Shown in pieces: positions 1-11,532 of a DNA stretch of 64,000 nt. The notes beneath the pieces were generated by a model. It saw only the letters and a program-made list of their open reading frames with translations. It was not told the origin of the DNA and did no database searches. Made by a program: the position numbers and the translations under genes. Positions within the stretch are counted from its first letter, which is position 1, and every line of letters starts with the position of its first letter. Origin of the DNA: Neolentinus lepideus HHB14362 ss-1 (Eukaryota; Basidiomycota; Agaricomycetes; Gloeophyllales; Gloeophyllaceae); NCBI GenBank assembly GCA_001632425.1, contig KV425630.1, forward strand, positions 58,588 to 122,587, written 5' to 3'.

Positions 1-567
1 GGACCACGAGGGCGCCGCATAGCATGCTTGTGACGCGATTCATGGAGATACGGCTGCGCGACAGACAGTCTGTTAGAAAGCGCGCATATATTCAGTTCGA
101 GAATTACAGACCTTTCTTTGTTTTGATAGCCTATGTACCTCCTCTAGTCTAGCACGTGCTACTCGACGCTTGAGAATGCGATAGTACTGCTTCGCGTTGA
201 CATAAAGCGGTTCCTCATCAAGAGGCTGATCGTCTTGGTTTATATCGGCAGGTTGCTCCTGCTGAGCGGCTGCTACTTGCTGCCTAAGATAGGCATCGTT
301 GTTGGGTGAATCTGGATGGGGTGTAGGCGTCGCGGTCGACGGGCCTGGCGATGCATTGCGCGAGGGGTGGCCAGAGTGCTCCGGATAAGATAAGGGCCCG
401 CGGTGCTGGGGGTAGAAGGGGGTATACAGGGGCTGGTGGTGATGGTGCTGGGCTGTAATTGCAGAAAAGTGGGTCAGCGCTGTCGGCGACGACGAGGACG
501 TATAGAGAGACGAACAGTAGTGCGGTAGGTGATAAGCAACGGGGAACAGCTGATCGACGTCGTCCAT
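1..567 (-). CDS. HAP2: CCAAT-binding factor subunit HAP2/NF-YA, cut by the left window edge
   Basis: This is subunit A of the nuclear CCAAT-binding complex, which pairs with the histone-fold subunits HAP3 and HAP5 to bind CCAAT boxes. From the ATG at 567, about 120 residues rich in His, Pro and Ser lead into the subunit-association helix PLYVNAKQYYRILKRR. A 58-nt intron (111 down to 54) splits the DNA-contact half. The exon before it ends HRLSKQRK and the exon at 53-1 reads PYLHESRHKHAMRRPRG, which is the invariant NF-YA DNA-binding motif; the join is phase 0. The end of the gene lies beyond base 1. The frame stays open upstream to 705, but the ATG at 567 is preferred because a longer start would overlap the first exon of the divergent gene at 695. 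The family call is secure from the motif; only the N-terminus is open to doubt. Confidence 0.93.
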
Positions 568-568
568 G

Positions 569-664
569 ATTGGCTGAGTCGCCTCCAAACAGGCCAGCCA
601 ACCAACACCCAACCATGCCTTATGTAATCCAGGCTCCGCCAGTATCCCTCCTTGCCTTAATTGG
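569..664. promoter_or_regulatory. Short divergent promoter with two CCAAT pentamers
   Basis: Only 127 bp separate the HAP2 start (567, minus) from the SAP-protein start (695, plus). CCAAT occurs on the minus strand at 573-569, one base from the HAP2 ATG, and again at 664-660. CCAAT is the target of the complex that HAP2 itself belongs to, so feedback control is possible, but the motif is short and this is inference. Confidence 0.35.
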
Positions 665-694
665 ACCCCCGCCCGACTGCCACTCCCAACCACT

Positions 695-1785
695 ATGGAT
701 TCCAAACTGTACGCCTTTTCTCCTAGTTGCCTGCATCCAGCTCATCGCTTTGCCCACAGAAAAGCCCTCAAGGTTGTCGACCTCAAGGATATCCTTCAGA
801 AAGCCTCTGTGCCACTGCCCTCAAAAGCTAACAAGGCCGATCTCATTGCTGTCATTCAAGCCCACCCCGCTGCAATTGCAGAGTTTGAGAAGCGAATTGG
901 CGGTGCATCTTCGAAAGCTGCATCAGCCGCGCCTGCAGCGCCCGCGGCTACTGTGAGCACAGCGCATCCTATTGCTTCATGATCGGCTTGTAATTAACGC
1001 GTCCCGATCAGCCACAGGCCGCACCGAAAGCGTTAGTCGGCATCCAGTCCGTTCGCCCCTTTCTAACTTTCTACCTCCAGCGTCCATGTAGCTTCCCAGC
1101 CCATTGCGCCCCCTTCATCCTCCAAACCAGCGTCGACGGCAAAGACGGCGTCAAAAGTGGCTACTACCGCACCCGTTACCGCGTCTACCAGTCAAACACC
1201 ATCCACACCCACTACATCTGTGGGTACAGCTATTCTTCTGTGATTGAATGAACCGTCTAATGTTTTGGAGCCCTAGATCAAGCCTGACACGGACGCATCG
1301 GCGACGGAGACCAAACCAGACGCGCCCACCAAATCTGTGGAGGATGAGGAACTTGAGAAGCGTAAAGCACGAGCGGCTCGGTTCGGGCTACCCCTAGTGG
1401 AGAAACCAGCAGAGAAGCCAGCCCTCACCAATGGGAAAATAAAAGGCCACAATACTGCAACTGCTAAGACGGCTACACCCGTCGATGTACGCATTTTGAA
1501 TGGCACTGAGCATCCAATATTCACATTGCCTTCTACAGGATCCTGAAAAGTTGAAGGCGCGAGAAGCAAGGTTTGGTGCAACCGCGCCTCAAAATAATGG
1601 AACGTCAGCGAAACCCAACGGGAAGAAGCGACCAGCACCTGCTGAAGATGCGGATCCGGAGGAGCTGGAGAAGCGCAAGAAACGGGCTGAGAGATTCGGC
1701 ATCCCCTTCGTGGTACGTGCGACTCTTCAGTCGCAGTCATTTGGCTCGCATCCTGATTGCTTTGTAGGGAGGAACGAAGGCGTGA
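695..1785 (+). CDS. THO1: SAP-domain ribonucleoprotein, THO1/SARNP (CIP29) family
   Basis: This is a nuclear mRNP protein of the THO1/SARNP/MOS11 family, linked in other eukaryotes to transcription-coupled mRNA packaging and export. Exon 1 (695-708) encodes only MDSKL. Splicing out 709-759 gives MDSKLKALKVVDLKDIL, the start of an N-terminal SAP motif that continues QKASVPLPSKANKADLI. Further exons are about 760-952, 1100-1219, 1277-1486, 1539-1712 and 1768-1785. An Ala/Thr/Ser-rich linker follows the SAP motif. Then come three copies of the family's C-terminal basic motif: DEELEKRKARAARFG, PEKLKAREARFG and PEELEKRKKRAERFG. The last 18-nt exon adds GGTKA and the stop, giving roughly 240 residues. 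Unspliced frames break after each exon, so the repeated motifs and splice signals together support this model. The middle linker exon has the least support. Confidence 0.85.
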
Positions 1786-2064
1786 ATCTTACTCTACTCT
1801 TACTATCTGTCATGTCGCGAGGGTGTTGCTTTCGGAGCTAGCTCCTATGACCAGATACTTCCGTTGTCTTATCCTGTTCCTATCCTATTTAAGTGTACTT
1901 TGTTGCGCCTGAACGCATGAGCGTCGAGAGTGTCTGACTTGATTGGACTCGATCATTCACGGTACCGGGTCACGTCACGCTTAGAATCAGTCAGCTTTGC
2001 CAAAGATTGCGACCTCAGCCACTCTCATAAGATACACAGTCCCTTCCTCTTTCACCAGTACACT

Positions 2065-3517
2065 ATGACGACCGCCGGCAACGATAACCTCTTCACCTGC
2101 CTGTCATGTTCCATCGCGTTCACGTCGGCGGAAGAGCAGCGTAAGTTAGTTCTCATTCTTACTTGGAATCGCTGATATCGAGTACCTAGTGCAGGAATAC
2201 ATTACCGCTCAGACCACCATAGATATAATATGAAACGTCGAGTTGCTGGACTGCCGCCTGTTAGCGCTATTATTTTCAATCAGAAGGTTGTAGAGAGGAA
2301 GACGGAGACGGCTGTTGCAGCTTCATCGAAGGGATCTACCTGTGAAGTGTGCAAGTGCGTTCAAGTGACACTACATCGCTTAGTGGAAGCAGTCTGACAT
2401 TCCATCTAGGAAGACGTACACATCAGAGAATGCCTACCGTTCCCATCTCAACTCCAAGAAGCACAAGGAGAACGAATTAAAGGCAGCTTCGACACCCAAA
2501 GATGTTCAGGAGGAGGAGGAGGAGGCTTTGGAATACACTGCAGAAGAAACATCAAGCAAATCCGAACCCGAATTATCTGTTCCCTCCGTGACCGAAGATC
2601 TCGACCGCCACACTGTCGACGAAAGCGCCTCCGACGATGCCATCACTCAAACCATCGACGCCAAGATCGCCGCTGCTCGCTCGCGGCTGTCTCCCTTGCA
2701 CTGCCTCTTCTGCCCCACCGTCTCCACCTCTGTCAGCGATAACCTCACGCACATGGCCGTGACGCACTCGTTCTTCATCCCTGACGCTGAATTTTTGACA
2801 GACGTCGAGGGCCTGCTCACATACCTCGGCGAGAAAGTCGCGGTAGGCAATGTGTGTCTGTATTGTAATGGCAAGGGACGGGAGTTCCGGACTCTTGATG
2901 CCGTGAGGAAGCATATGGTTGACAAGAGCCATTGCAAGATTGCGTACGAGAAGGAAGATGACCGGTTAGAGGTGTCAGACTACTATGACTTTACAAGCTC
3001 GTATCCTGATGCGAAGAAGAAGAAGCAGGGCGACGAGGAGTGGGAGGATGTCGACGGGGACGAGGAAGACGATCTATCAGCAGACGAAGTTGTCGATGAG
3101 TCGGAGGAAGAATCCGACCTTGACGAACTACCAAATACGCAAGTCACATACGGCGACTCGCACCTCGAGCTCGTCCTTCCTTCGGGTGCCCGGATAGGAC
3201 ACAGAAGTCTAAAGCGCTATTACGCGCAGTCTTTCCACCCTCGGGGAGGGCTCAGAAATGAAGATCCGAACTCTGGAGCTGCACTTGTGCGAAGGCTCCT
3301 GCAAGAGAAAAATTCCGCTCTCGTACCAAACAAGGGTGGTTATGGAGCTTATGGTCAGGGATACTCTGTGGTGAAAGCTAGGAATGCGGGTGAGGCAAGA
3401 GAGGCCGGACGGCACGTCCGTGAGTTCCGGGATCAAAAGAGGCGAGAGGATTTCAAGACGAAGGTCGGCTTCCGCCAAAACAACCAGAAGCACTTTAGAG
3501 ATCCTCTCCTCCAGTAG
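2065..3517 (+). CDS. REI1: REI1/ZNF622-type zinc-finger 60S ribosome maturation factor
   Basis: This is a cytoplasmic factor of the REI1/REH1 (human ZNF622) family, which helps recycle the shuttling factors Arx1 and Alb1 from nascent 60S subunits. Exons 2065-2140, 2195-2354 and 2410-3517 join to about 447 residues. Splicing rebuilds the first C2H2 finger, FTCLSCSIAFTSAEEQ followed by RIHYRSDHHRYNMKRR, and the typical LPPVSAIIFNQKV segment. The second finger is CEVCKKTYTSENAYRSHL. Two further Cys2His2 units follow (CLFCP...HMAVTH and CLYCNGKG...HMVDKSH). An acidic stretch rich in Glu, Asp and Ser precedes the conserved C-terminal block, which ends in QNNQKHFRDPLLQ, a hallmark of the family. 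The length is close to that of other family members. Both splice joins are confirmed by the zinc-finger spacing. Confidence 0.93.
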
Positions 3518-3810
3518 TCCTGTTTTCATGTGGCATGGATTGTATCGTTACGTTGCTTATTTTTCCAGAGCATTATACTGTAGACACGGGACATCCACAC
3601 CATCATCCATCTGTATTAAGTACCAGCGTAGTGATAAAGTACCAACCCCAGGCGTGAGGCGGCGCGGAAAGCCGATGTCGCCATAATATACGACACAGTA
3701 ACGGAAATCGGCTTTCTTGCCTTCCGGCGTGCAAAGCGAGTGACCCCAAGGTCAATCTTCCATAGAGTACGACAAGATGCAGGCAACAAAAGAAAACAGA
3801 ACAAAGCGAA

Positions 3811-6800
3811 TTAATATAAATATGCAGCTGGAACAACACCTTCTTCCCCAGTCCGTGGGTCCCTCGCGAACCACCATCTGTTCGAAAAGTCGTTAGAACT
3901 ATACAAGGTGGAGGGCTTGCAACGACATACGACTCATCGCCGTCATCTAACACATGCAGCTCCTGGCCGGCCCTCACAGCCAGCTCTCCTTCTCCGGTAC
4001 CATCGAACGAGTACCGTGCATGAGATGGTCGGAACGCCACGTCGCTGGTAGTTCCACCGATCACAGCGTCCGAAGGAGTATCGGCACGAGCAAAGTTTGG
4101 ATCTTCTGGAGATATGACTCTGCTCGTTCCACCAGTTTCTTCCTCTTTCTCGGCACTGAATGCACCGAAAGGACTCGTAGAGCCGATAATGGTATTCCGG
4201 GTAGCTGCGTTGATGTGGGCCAATAATGACGACGGCCGGTGTTGTGCGGAAGACGCATCATCGTCTTCAACAGTGTCATACTTCGCAGCAAGAGTCTCGT
4301 CTCTCCGGGCGAAGAGAGTCCAGAGGATGCCAATGAGAACCAACAAGAAAACGATACCAGCCCCGATAGCAATAGAGATTAAAATGACAATGCCAACAGC
4401 CAAGAAATCTACAGGGCGATGAATCTTGAGTGAAAATAGAAGTTGTAATATTACTCACGTTTCTGGGTAAAGCTGAACGTCGTCAGCGAGTAGAAAAGTT
4501 GCGAAACGACACCAGGATCTCCGGACGCAGTCGCCGTCATGATATAGGGGATAAAGTTCTGTCCATCAAACAAGGCGGAGGATGCATTGCCAAATGATGA
4601 GTTTGCGAGAAACCCAGACACCAAGAGCATCCGATCTGGTTCTATGATGCCATTTGCCGAGTGAGTGTTTTGGAGTGGTACCATTGTTAACTGGGAGACA
4701 TTCGTTGTGGACCCCAGTGTACTCCCTGGTAATAAAAAACTTAGCAACTACACCAACTAAGCAGTCGAGATTCACCAACCGACAGTGGTCCATTGGGCGC
4801 CGTTCCAAAACGACAGGAACGAGGATGATCCATCTGATGATCTGTAGCAGTGTCAGTGGTAAAACTGACAGCAACGCAAATCGGAACTTACCTGCCTGCG
4901 GCGAAGATGCTGCTAGAGTTCCCATTGTCGACTTCCACAGCAGTGACGGGACCAGGGATATCAGCCCCATTTCCAACGGCTGCCCAGCTCGTGTTCGAGA
5001 AGGTGTACTGCGCAACGTTAGCGGAAGTGCTATCGGACAGTGTTATAACACCAGAGGCGACCAACGTCTCTCGGTTGCTCTGGGTGAAGACGTGGTCAGT
5101 CCTTGATGTATTTAGTGGTGGTTTGCACACTCACCCCAGCGTATGCCACAGACGAGACCTCGCCCTGTATACCATTACCGAGAGCAGCCCAAGAACTCGT
5201 CGCCTTGTTCCAAGAACAGATGCCGTTACACGCCAGCGAACCCGCGGTGGAGAACGTGCCGGCAACAATAATTAAGGACGATGACGAAGCAGATGCACTG
5301 ATCGAGCGAACAAGAGGGGTACCCGACGACAGTGACAACGACGGAGGTTGAGAGCTCGCCCACTGTTGCTGGACCAAATCGTAGACGGCGAATCCGCTGA
5401 CACTCGCACCACTAAGCGTGAACTCGCCACCGACGTATAAGCTATCATCTTGCACAAACAGAGCACGAACAGTTCCGTTCACTTGAGAGCCTTGCAAAGA
5501 AGTGAGCGTGCTCGAGGTAGGATCGTAGATTGCGACACCACGAGACTCGGAGGATCCAGAGGAGGCTGTGTACGAGAAATTCCCACCAATGATAACCACT
5601 TCGTGGCCTGAGGAGCTATTTGTCCAGAAAGCGCCGGTCAGAACAGCGGGTGCCGTAGTAGGGGGTGTCGTAGGTAGGACAGATGAACTAGCAGACTGTC
5701 TTGAGAACAACTTGGGGAACCGTACATTTGATATCCAACCAGTCGTGACTGCAGAGATATGGGACCGCCGGCGGATAGTCGTTATACCGGTAGAACTAGA
5801 AACGACATCAGACCCCAACTCGAGACCCAAGGGCGTAACTTCAGGTACACCATCGCTTCCACCGGTCTGTAGCATGACGAAGCCCGGCGCACCGTACTTC
5901 AATGAGGCAGCAACGTTGCCCGCCATAATCTGCGACTGATTCTGCCCCTTCTCCGGTGCAGTGCCGTTGCCCACAAACGTCATCTTGCCCACAAGGAACC
6001 CACCACTGTTGATCCAAGAGTTCTGAGTTGTATCCCATACCGCAATCCCCGCAGCCTCCGAACCCGACGACGATCCAGAGCTCGACAGCACCTGCGTAAA
6101 ATTCCCGGCTAGCTGCACCTGTCCATTTGCGTACGAGAGACTCGCAACCGCGCCGTTCACACCGGCCTGCATCGCGCTCCATTGTTTCGCCTGCACATCA
6201 TACATTGCGACACCGCGCAGGCCCTGCGTCGAGCCGGAGGACGTGTCGGTGAAGGATCCACCGGCATATAGCGTATCCCCGTCGAGAACGAGAGAGGTAA
6301 CAGGTCCATTCAAGCCGTTGTTTGCGAGCACTGAGAGTGCGCCGTTGCTGTATGCGACAATGTGGGATGCGCCAGACGCTGAGCCGGAGGTCAGAGTGAA
6401 GCTGCCGCCGATGAAGACTGTACCAGACGGGTGTTGGGCTACTGCTGCGACAGCTGACGAGGAGCTCGTCAGACTACTGGTACCACCGAGGCCATTGAGA
6501 AGGTCGATTCCGATCGTATCGAGGGAGGTCTCAGTCGAGTTGGGAAGGATGCTTGTGGCACTAACATTCGACGAGCTCTTGAGCGGCCACTCGAAGAATC
6601 CGAAACCACTGCTACCGCCACTCGTGCCTGTCGTCCCATTGCCTGACGAGGGTGTTGTGCCAGTGGTGTTGGCAGAATTAAGCACGAGCTGCACTCGGTC
6701 CGCAACAAGCTCATACTGCCCGTTCTGCCCATTTCCCGCCGGGTTACTCGCCAGGGTCATTGTAACAGTCGTGACAAAATCAGGCGACGAAGGGTAAATA

Positions 6801-8425
6801 GGACCACTGTAGATGAGTGTAGTTGCATCCTCTGTATTCTGTTGGTTCACGGTACTAACCCAGGGTTGCTGACCACCCCCAGGGAACACTGTCACCTGCA
6901 CCGACGTCCGCAGGGGGCAATTCTGGAATGCCGTGCACCCGGGCACTAAGAGGTTGACATCGTACGTGCCCGATGCGCTCACGTATGGCCTCCAGGTGAA
7001 GCTTGGACCCTGAGCGGGAGATGTGCCCACCGCGACGTCTGAGACGAGGACAGCCTCGACAGTCCCAGCGATGTTGGTGTTTGCGTCCTTCTCCGACCAG
7101 TTCCCGGTGAACGAAGTGTTCGATGCGCTTGGCGCAAAGCAGGAGAGGCCGTTCTGGCTGCTGACAGCCGACACGAACGCGCCGGACGAGAGAAGCTGCA
7201 TGAGGTGCAATCCGGGCCCTGCGCCTTGCCACTCGGACAGGGTGATTTGCACGCCAGTAATGTTGAGCGGGCCGGAGAAGATGAAGTCTTGGTAGAGGAC
7301 GGAGGAGTCGGTGAGCAGCGGGCAAGGGTTGGAGCAGGTCTGATTCTGGCCGGTCTGTGGGTCCAAATAGCGAAGAGTCTGGACAACGTTGTCGGGGATG
7401 GTGGTTACACTAAACAGCCCTTAGTGTCGCATCTTCCCAAATAAGATATTAAAAGTAATTTACCTGAAACCCGTGGTACCGCGACCATCCAGGAACGTGT
7501 TTCCAAGCCGGACACCGCTCGCACTGAGAGATGTAAACGTTCTTGCGGTGATGACCGCCGAGTTTCCGTCCGCGGCGAACCACGTCTCACCAGGTCCATC
7601 AGCACCGCTGGGGCACAAAATATTCTGGATATTGCTGAATTGAGAATCCGAAGTCGACGGCGAGCCCTGCACCTGGGCATTCTGCAACGGAATCGGTACT
7701 AACGAGGACGAATACGGTGTCGCGCCCTGCGAGTACGGAACGTTGGGGTTATTCGTCCCATTCACAACCGTCCCGTTACCGCCAAAGGAAGTGATGAACG
7801 AGCCGGCGAAAAACAGGCTGGAGGCGGAGGAGTTGGTCGTTATGGAATTGATAGTCGACCCGGCCCCAGAAAGGCCGCCAAAGGGCGCAGCGGACCAGGA
7901 CTTTGCGCTAGTGTCCCAAACCGCGACGGACGATCCGGGAGAAGTAAAGTGTCCCCCCACCCAGACCTTATTATTCGATTCGTCGCAGTACATCGCGAGT
8001 ACTTCTCCGTTGGGTCCACCTGATCCCATCGCAGAGAACGCCTCCTTCGAGGTGTCGTACGCGGCGACGTTCGCGGCTGACACGCCCCCCACAGACGAGA
8101 ACGCACCACCGACGTAGAGAATATCACTTATAGCGCATCCAGAGGATATTGAGCCGCCCGAGTTCGTCGAGCCGAGAGAGGAAAGAGAGCCATTCGATGA
8201 ACGAGAAAGCACAGTTGATGTGGAGGAGTCGAATGAAACGGTGGAATTGTCGAACAAATCGAGACCCGCGAAGGCACCGCCGAGACCGACCTTGCCCATG
8301 CGGTCAAAGTCGACCTGCGGAAGTGCTGCTAGAACAGCATGATTGCAGGAGAAGAAAGCAGCGAGAGCGAGAAGGGGTATAATCCGATGTGTGCGTATCG
8401 AGCTCGAAGACGTGGGGTATGTCAT
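3811..8425 (-). CDS. RAX2: RAX2-type cortical polarity protein with a C-terminal SH3-like tail
   Basis: This is a large secreted-pathway membrane protein of the Rax2 family, cortical landmarks for bud site and polarity. The ATG at 8425 leads straight into a signal peptide (IIPLLALAAFFS); an in-frame ATG at 8479 would add 18 residues. The long ectodomain carries repeated Kelch-like units such as ILYVGGAFSSVGG, LYAGGSFTD and VYVGGHFT-like segments, with many Asn-X-Ser/Thr sites. Exon 1 is 8425-7464 and exon 2 about 7409-5135; several short exons follow. Near the C-terminus lies one transmembrane helix (VILISIAIGAGIVFLLVLIG), then a cytoplasmic tail. The last intron (3930-3878) joins AVRAGQELHVLDDGDES to WWFARDPRTGEEGVVPAAYL and a stop at 3811, giving an SH3-like pattern. 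The family call is strong; the number of small internal exons is less certain. Confidence 0.85.
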
Positions 8426-8947
8426 GGCCGGATGGGCATACGAGCTTGTACGGGTATAGCGAAGGGACGACGACGACACCTAGCAAAGGTATAGTACAAG
8501 GAGCGGACAGCGGTGGTCGTGGAGGAGAGACGGGATCGTCGTCGTCGGGAAGTGGTTCGCGTATTCTCGCAGGCGTGATCTAGCCGGTCGTCGGTTGTCG
8601 TTGAAAGCTTTTTACGTTCCTCGTTTCAATGTCGTGTCGGTCTCGTTCAACCCACCCGTCGTCGCGTGTTCGAACCGTCTGGCAACGTTTTGTACCAGAA
8701 ATTCAACACGCCGTACATACGCATCAACAAATCCTGTTGAATGAACAGTTCCCATGCTTATTATAGGCTCGAGCTATCCTCCTTTGGCAGAATCCTGTGT
8801 TGTGTCACTCGGTGCATCACAAATTCTCAACTAGTAAGCAGTAAAGAGATATACACATGGGGATATATCACGATCATACTTTTCAGAACGGTACAGTTCT
8901 ATGAGTGGCGGAAATCGTGTAGAAGACTCTGTAGATCCAACAACTCC
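8426..8947. other. Intergenic region between RAX2 start and SPE2 end
   Basis: About 520 bp that would hold the RAX2 promoter and the SPE2 terminator, since both genes are on the minus strand. No coding segment, repeat or RNA gene could be supported here. Confidence 0.5.
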
Positions 8948-10487
8948 TTACCGCAGCTCAAAACTTGCAAACGCCAGATCATATCCACCAAACTCATAGT
9001 TGATCTTATCCGTTCTCTTATACACCCCGTGCTCGAGCTTCACCGCTCCCGTGCCGTTCACCTGCCCCTTGCCGCTCACCGTTAGCGCAGCCTTGAACGC
9101 GCGCTGCGCCGCCTCGACCGCGCTCTCCCCGTCCTCCTCCTCCGCGTTGCTGTTATCCTCGCTGCTCACGAAGAGGGTGAGAGTTAACCTGCCGGGGCGG
9201 AATATATTAACAACGCGCCGAATGAGGGTCTTCAGGTCAGGTATGGAGGAGGATTTGGCGGAAGGGTAGGTGGGGAGGGGGACGTTGCACTCGAAAGATG
9301 CATAGGACCAGCCTTCTTCGGGGGTAACATGGATTGTGTAGTAGCCTTCTCCCCCCTCATCATCGTTCTCTTCCGTGTCATCGCCCTCTACGCCCCATTT
9401 AATAAGTGCGTTCGAAGAGTACCCGCAGGGCGAGAACGCGTACGCGTCGAGCGTCGTGAGATGCGCGGGGAAAAGGTCGCTGATGCCCAAGGAGGAAGAG
9501 AGCGCGAGTGCCTCTTCAGACGGTGAAGACACGGAGGGCGAGTCTTCTTCGGAAGTAAAGAAGAACGGCGCGCGGGCTTCAGGCGCGAGGTGCGTCATGA
9601 GGATCTCGATGGTATAGTCTGGCACAGTGAACGTCTCCTGCGTATTCTCTGAGGGGCTGATCGGATCCGAGGCTTCCGTTATGGAGTTGGCGAGAGACAC
9701 ATAAGACGAATCATCACCCGGCGATGTTATGTAGAGGAGCCAGTGGTCGCCATTCACCTTCCCCACCGTGTATCCCGCGCCGTTGTTGAACAGGTCGTCG
9801 AGGAATCGGACCTCGTCGCGCCAGTCGCGGTGCGGGCTGACCTGACGCTCGGGGAACATGAAGGCCTTGCGCGAGTAGAAGAGGCGGTACACGCTGGGTA
9901 AACCGGCGTGATCCCGGGCGACTTCGAGGATGCGCGGGAGGCCGAGGAGGTTGACCGTGGTCCCGCATGTTTTGAGGATGAGGCGGTGGGGAGAGACGAA
10001 GAGGGAGGATTCGCTGGGAGGAGAGTTGATATGAGTAAGATGGATGGTTGCATAGGATAAGAGATACCAGCGAGCGGGTGGAGAACGAGCAACGAAAAAG
10101 TGCGCTATTAGAGCCAGTCCATCGTACGAACATAAGTACTCATATCAATCAGGCATTTTTGCCATTCGCAGTCATTATGGTAGATCAGCACGAGAGCAGC
10201 AACGTCGGCCGACCTTGTGCACACCCAGCTAGATCGAAAACCCGTGTGAAGACTCACCTTAAGAGATAAGCGTCTATCTCATCTCCATAGGTAACACTGA
10301 GCACCTGGCACTTTACGATCGCCAGTATCTCGTCCCAGACCTCCCTGGGCACCTTGCGCAGGCCGTGCTTACCGTCCGCTGCGTCCGCACCAGATACGTG
10401 GGCCGGGGACGGGGCGAACCATATCTCGAGTAGCTTTTCTGGGCCCTCAAAGGGCGCGTTTGTGGTCACTGAAGCAGTATCAGACAT
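8948..10487 (-). CDS. SPE2: S-adenosylmethionine decarboxylase proenzyme
   Basis: This pyruvoyl enzyme decarboxylates S-adenosylmethionine to supply aminopropyl groups for spermidine and spermine. The start at 10487 gives an N-terminus with the conserved FEGPEKLLEIWF. Exon 1 (10487-10258) joins exon 2 (10013-8948) over a 244-nt intron and produces LLSESSLF. This is the self-cleavage site, where the Ser after Glu becomes the pyruvoyl group. Downstream are KTCGTT (catalytic Cys), CGYSSN and YYTIHVTPEEGWSYASFE, which hold the Ser and His needed for processing. The total is about 431 residues, with acidic low-complexity insertions compared with yeast and human enzymes. The intron falls exactly inside the cleavage motif. 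A short upstream frame (10559-10509) could regulate translation. Function is secure. Confidence 0.95.
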
Positions 10488-10848
10488 GAAGACCGATAGT
10501 TAGGGACGCTAAGGAAAAGGGGAGTTGAGGTTGCCGCAGAGGGCTTTCCTAGGATGCATGAAACGGTGCTGTGTAGTGTGGATTGGGGAAGCGCGACCCC
10601 AGCGGATGAAGGGGCGGGAGAGAGGAGTTATGTACTGCATAGTGGCCTCAACTCTAATCTTGAATGCATCGATCGTTGAAAAATTAGACGCAGCTAGTCT
10701 TCCCGGCTGTTTCCGGCTCACTTCTCTGCCACACTCACTGCCTCCGACTTGCCGACTCTCAACGCAATCCTTCTGCCACATCTTATTTAATAAAAGCCAC
10801 ACTTTGAAAGCCACACCTAAAAGCCACACCGCACACTCTTCATCCAGC
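10488..10848. promoter_or_regulatory. Divergent SPE2/FAM210 promoter with a possible 16-codon uORF before SPE2
   Basis: This 361-bp region separates two divergent starts (SPE2 at 10487 minus, the DUF1279 protein at 10849 plus). On the minus strand an ATG at 10559 opens MHPRKALCGNLNSPFP and stops at 10509, 21 bases before the SPE2 start. Small upstream ORFs control AdoMetDC translation in mammals and plants; whether this one is in the mRNA is not known from sequence alone. Confidence 0.4.
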
Positions 10849-11532
10849 ATGCCTCCGCGGCGTATCATTCCACGCCTGCCACTACTCAGATCCTTCGTCC
10901 CGCGCGTCTCGTCCCCTCTCCTGCCTTTAACCTCGCGTCTTCGCACCCAACCATCCATCCCATCCTCGTCACGAATATCCTTCCTGCCCTCCTCGTCCCG
11001 TCTCTTTCACAATACACCCTCCCCACTAAACAATCCCACTCCCGACCCTGCCGCACACGACCCCTCCACCGGCATCCCTCCGAACGCGAGCCTCTCCCAA
11101 CGTCTCAAGTATCTCATCAGATACTACGGCTGGTACGCACTGGGCGTGTACTTCATTCTGTCCGCACTCGACTTTGGTGTCGCCTTCGCTGCGATCAACG
11201 TCCTCGGCGCCGAGCATGTCTCAAAGCTCGTTAACGCAGTGAAAGAATATGTCGGCAGTGTGATTCACTCGACCCCGCCCGAACCCGGGACGGAGGGAAT
11301 TGAGAGCGCGTCGCAGCATGGGGCGAGTGCGCAGGAGGGTCTGTATGCGATGCTCGTGCTAGCGTACACGATACACAAGACGCTGTTCATGCCAGTTAGG
11401 GTGGGCTTGACTGCGGCTCTAACGCCCAAGTTGGTAGGGTGGTTGGGGAGAAGGGGGTGGGTTGGGCTTCAGGGGACAAGAAGAGCGGCACAGCATATGA
11501 GGGGTCGGTCAAAGGGCCCTGACAGCCCATGA
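10849..11532 (+). CDS. FAM210/DUF1279 mitochondrial membrane protein
   Basis: A 227-residue intronless frame. The N-terminus is rich in Arg and Ser and almost free of acidic residues (MPPRRIIPRLPLLRSFVPR), typical of a mitochondrial presequence. The DUF1279 core starts near residue 85 with LSQRLKYLIRYYGWYALGVY. It continues into a hydrophobic helix (FILSALDFGVAFAAINVLGA), then an amphipathic loop, and a second conserved segment around LVLAYTIHKTLFMPVRVGLT followed by PKLVGWLGRRGW. This order matches FAM210A/B and related fungal proteins. Those proteins are mitochondrial, with roles reported in mitochondrial translation and metabolism, but the molecular activity is not established. The gene is divergent from SPE2, with 361 bp between starts. 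The ATG at 10849 is chosen because the presequence begins there; the frame is open further upstream. Confidence 0.8.
   Translation: MPPRRIIPRLPLLRSFVPRVSSPLLPLTSRLRTQPSIPSSSRISFLPSSSRLFHNTPSPLNNPTPDPAAHDPSTGIPPNASLSQRLKYLIRYYGWYALGVYFILSALDFGVAFAAINVLGAEHVSKLVNAVKEYVGSVIHSTPPEPGTEGIESASQHGASAQEGLYAMLVLAYTIHKTLFMPVRVGLTAALTPKLVGWLGRRGWVGLQGTRRAAQHMRGRSKGPDSP

Noticed and set aside
6243..6797. 184-codon plus-strand frame opposite the RAX2 gene
   Set aside because: Antisense shadow of the Ser/Thr-rich ectodomain; no start context, splice signals or motif.
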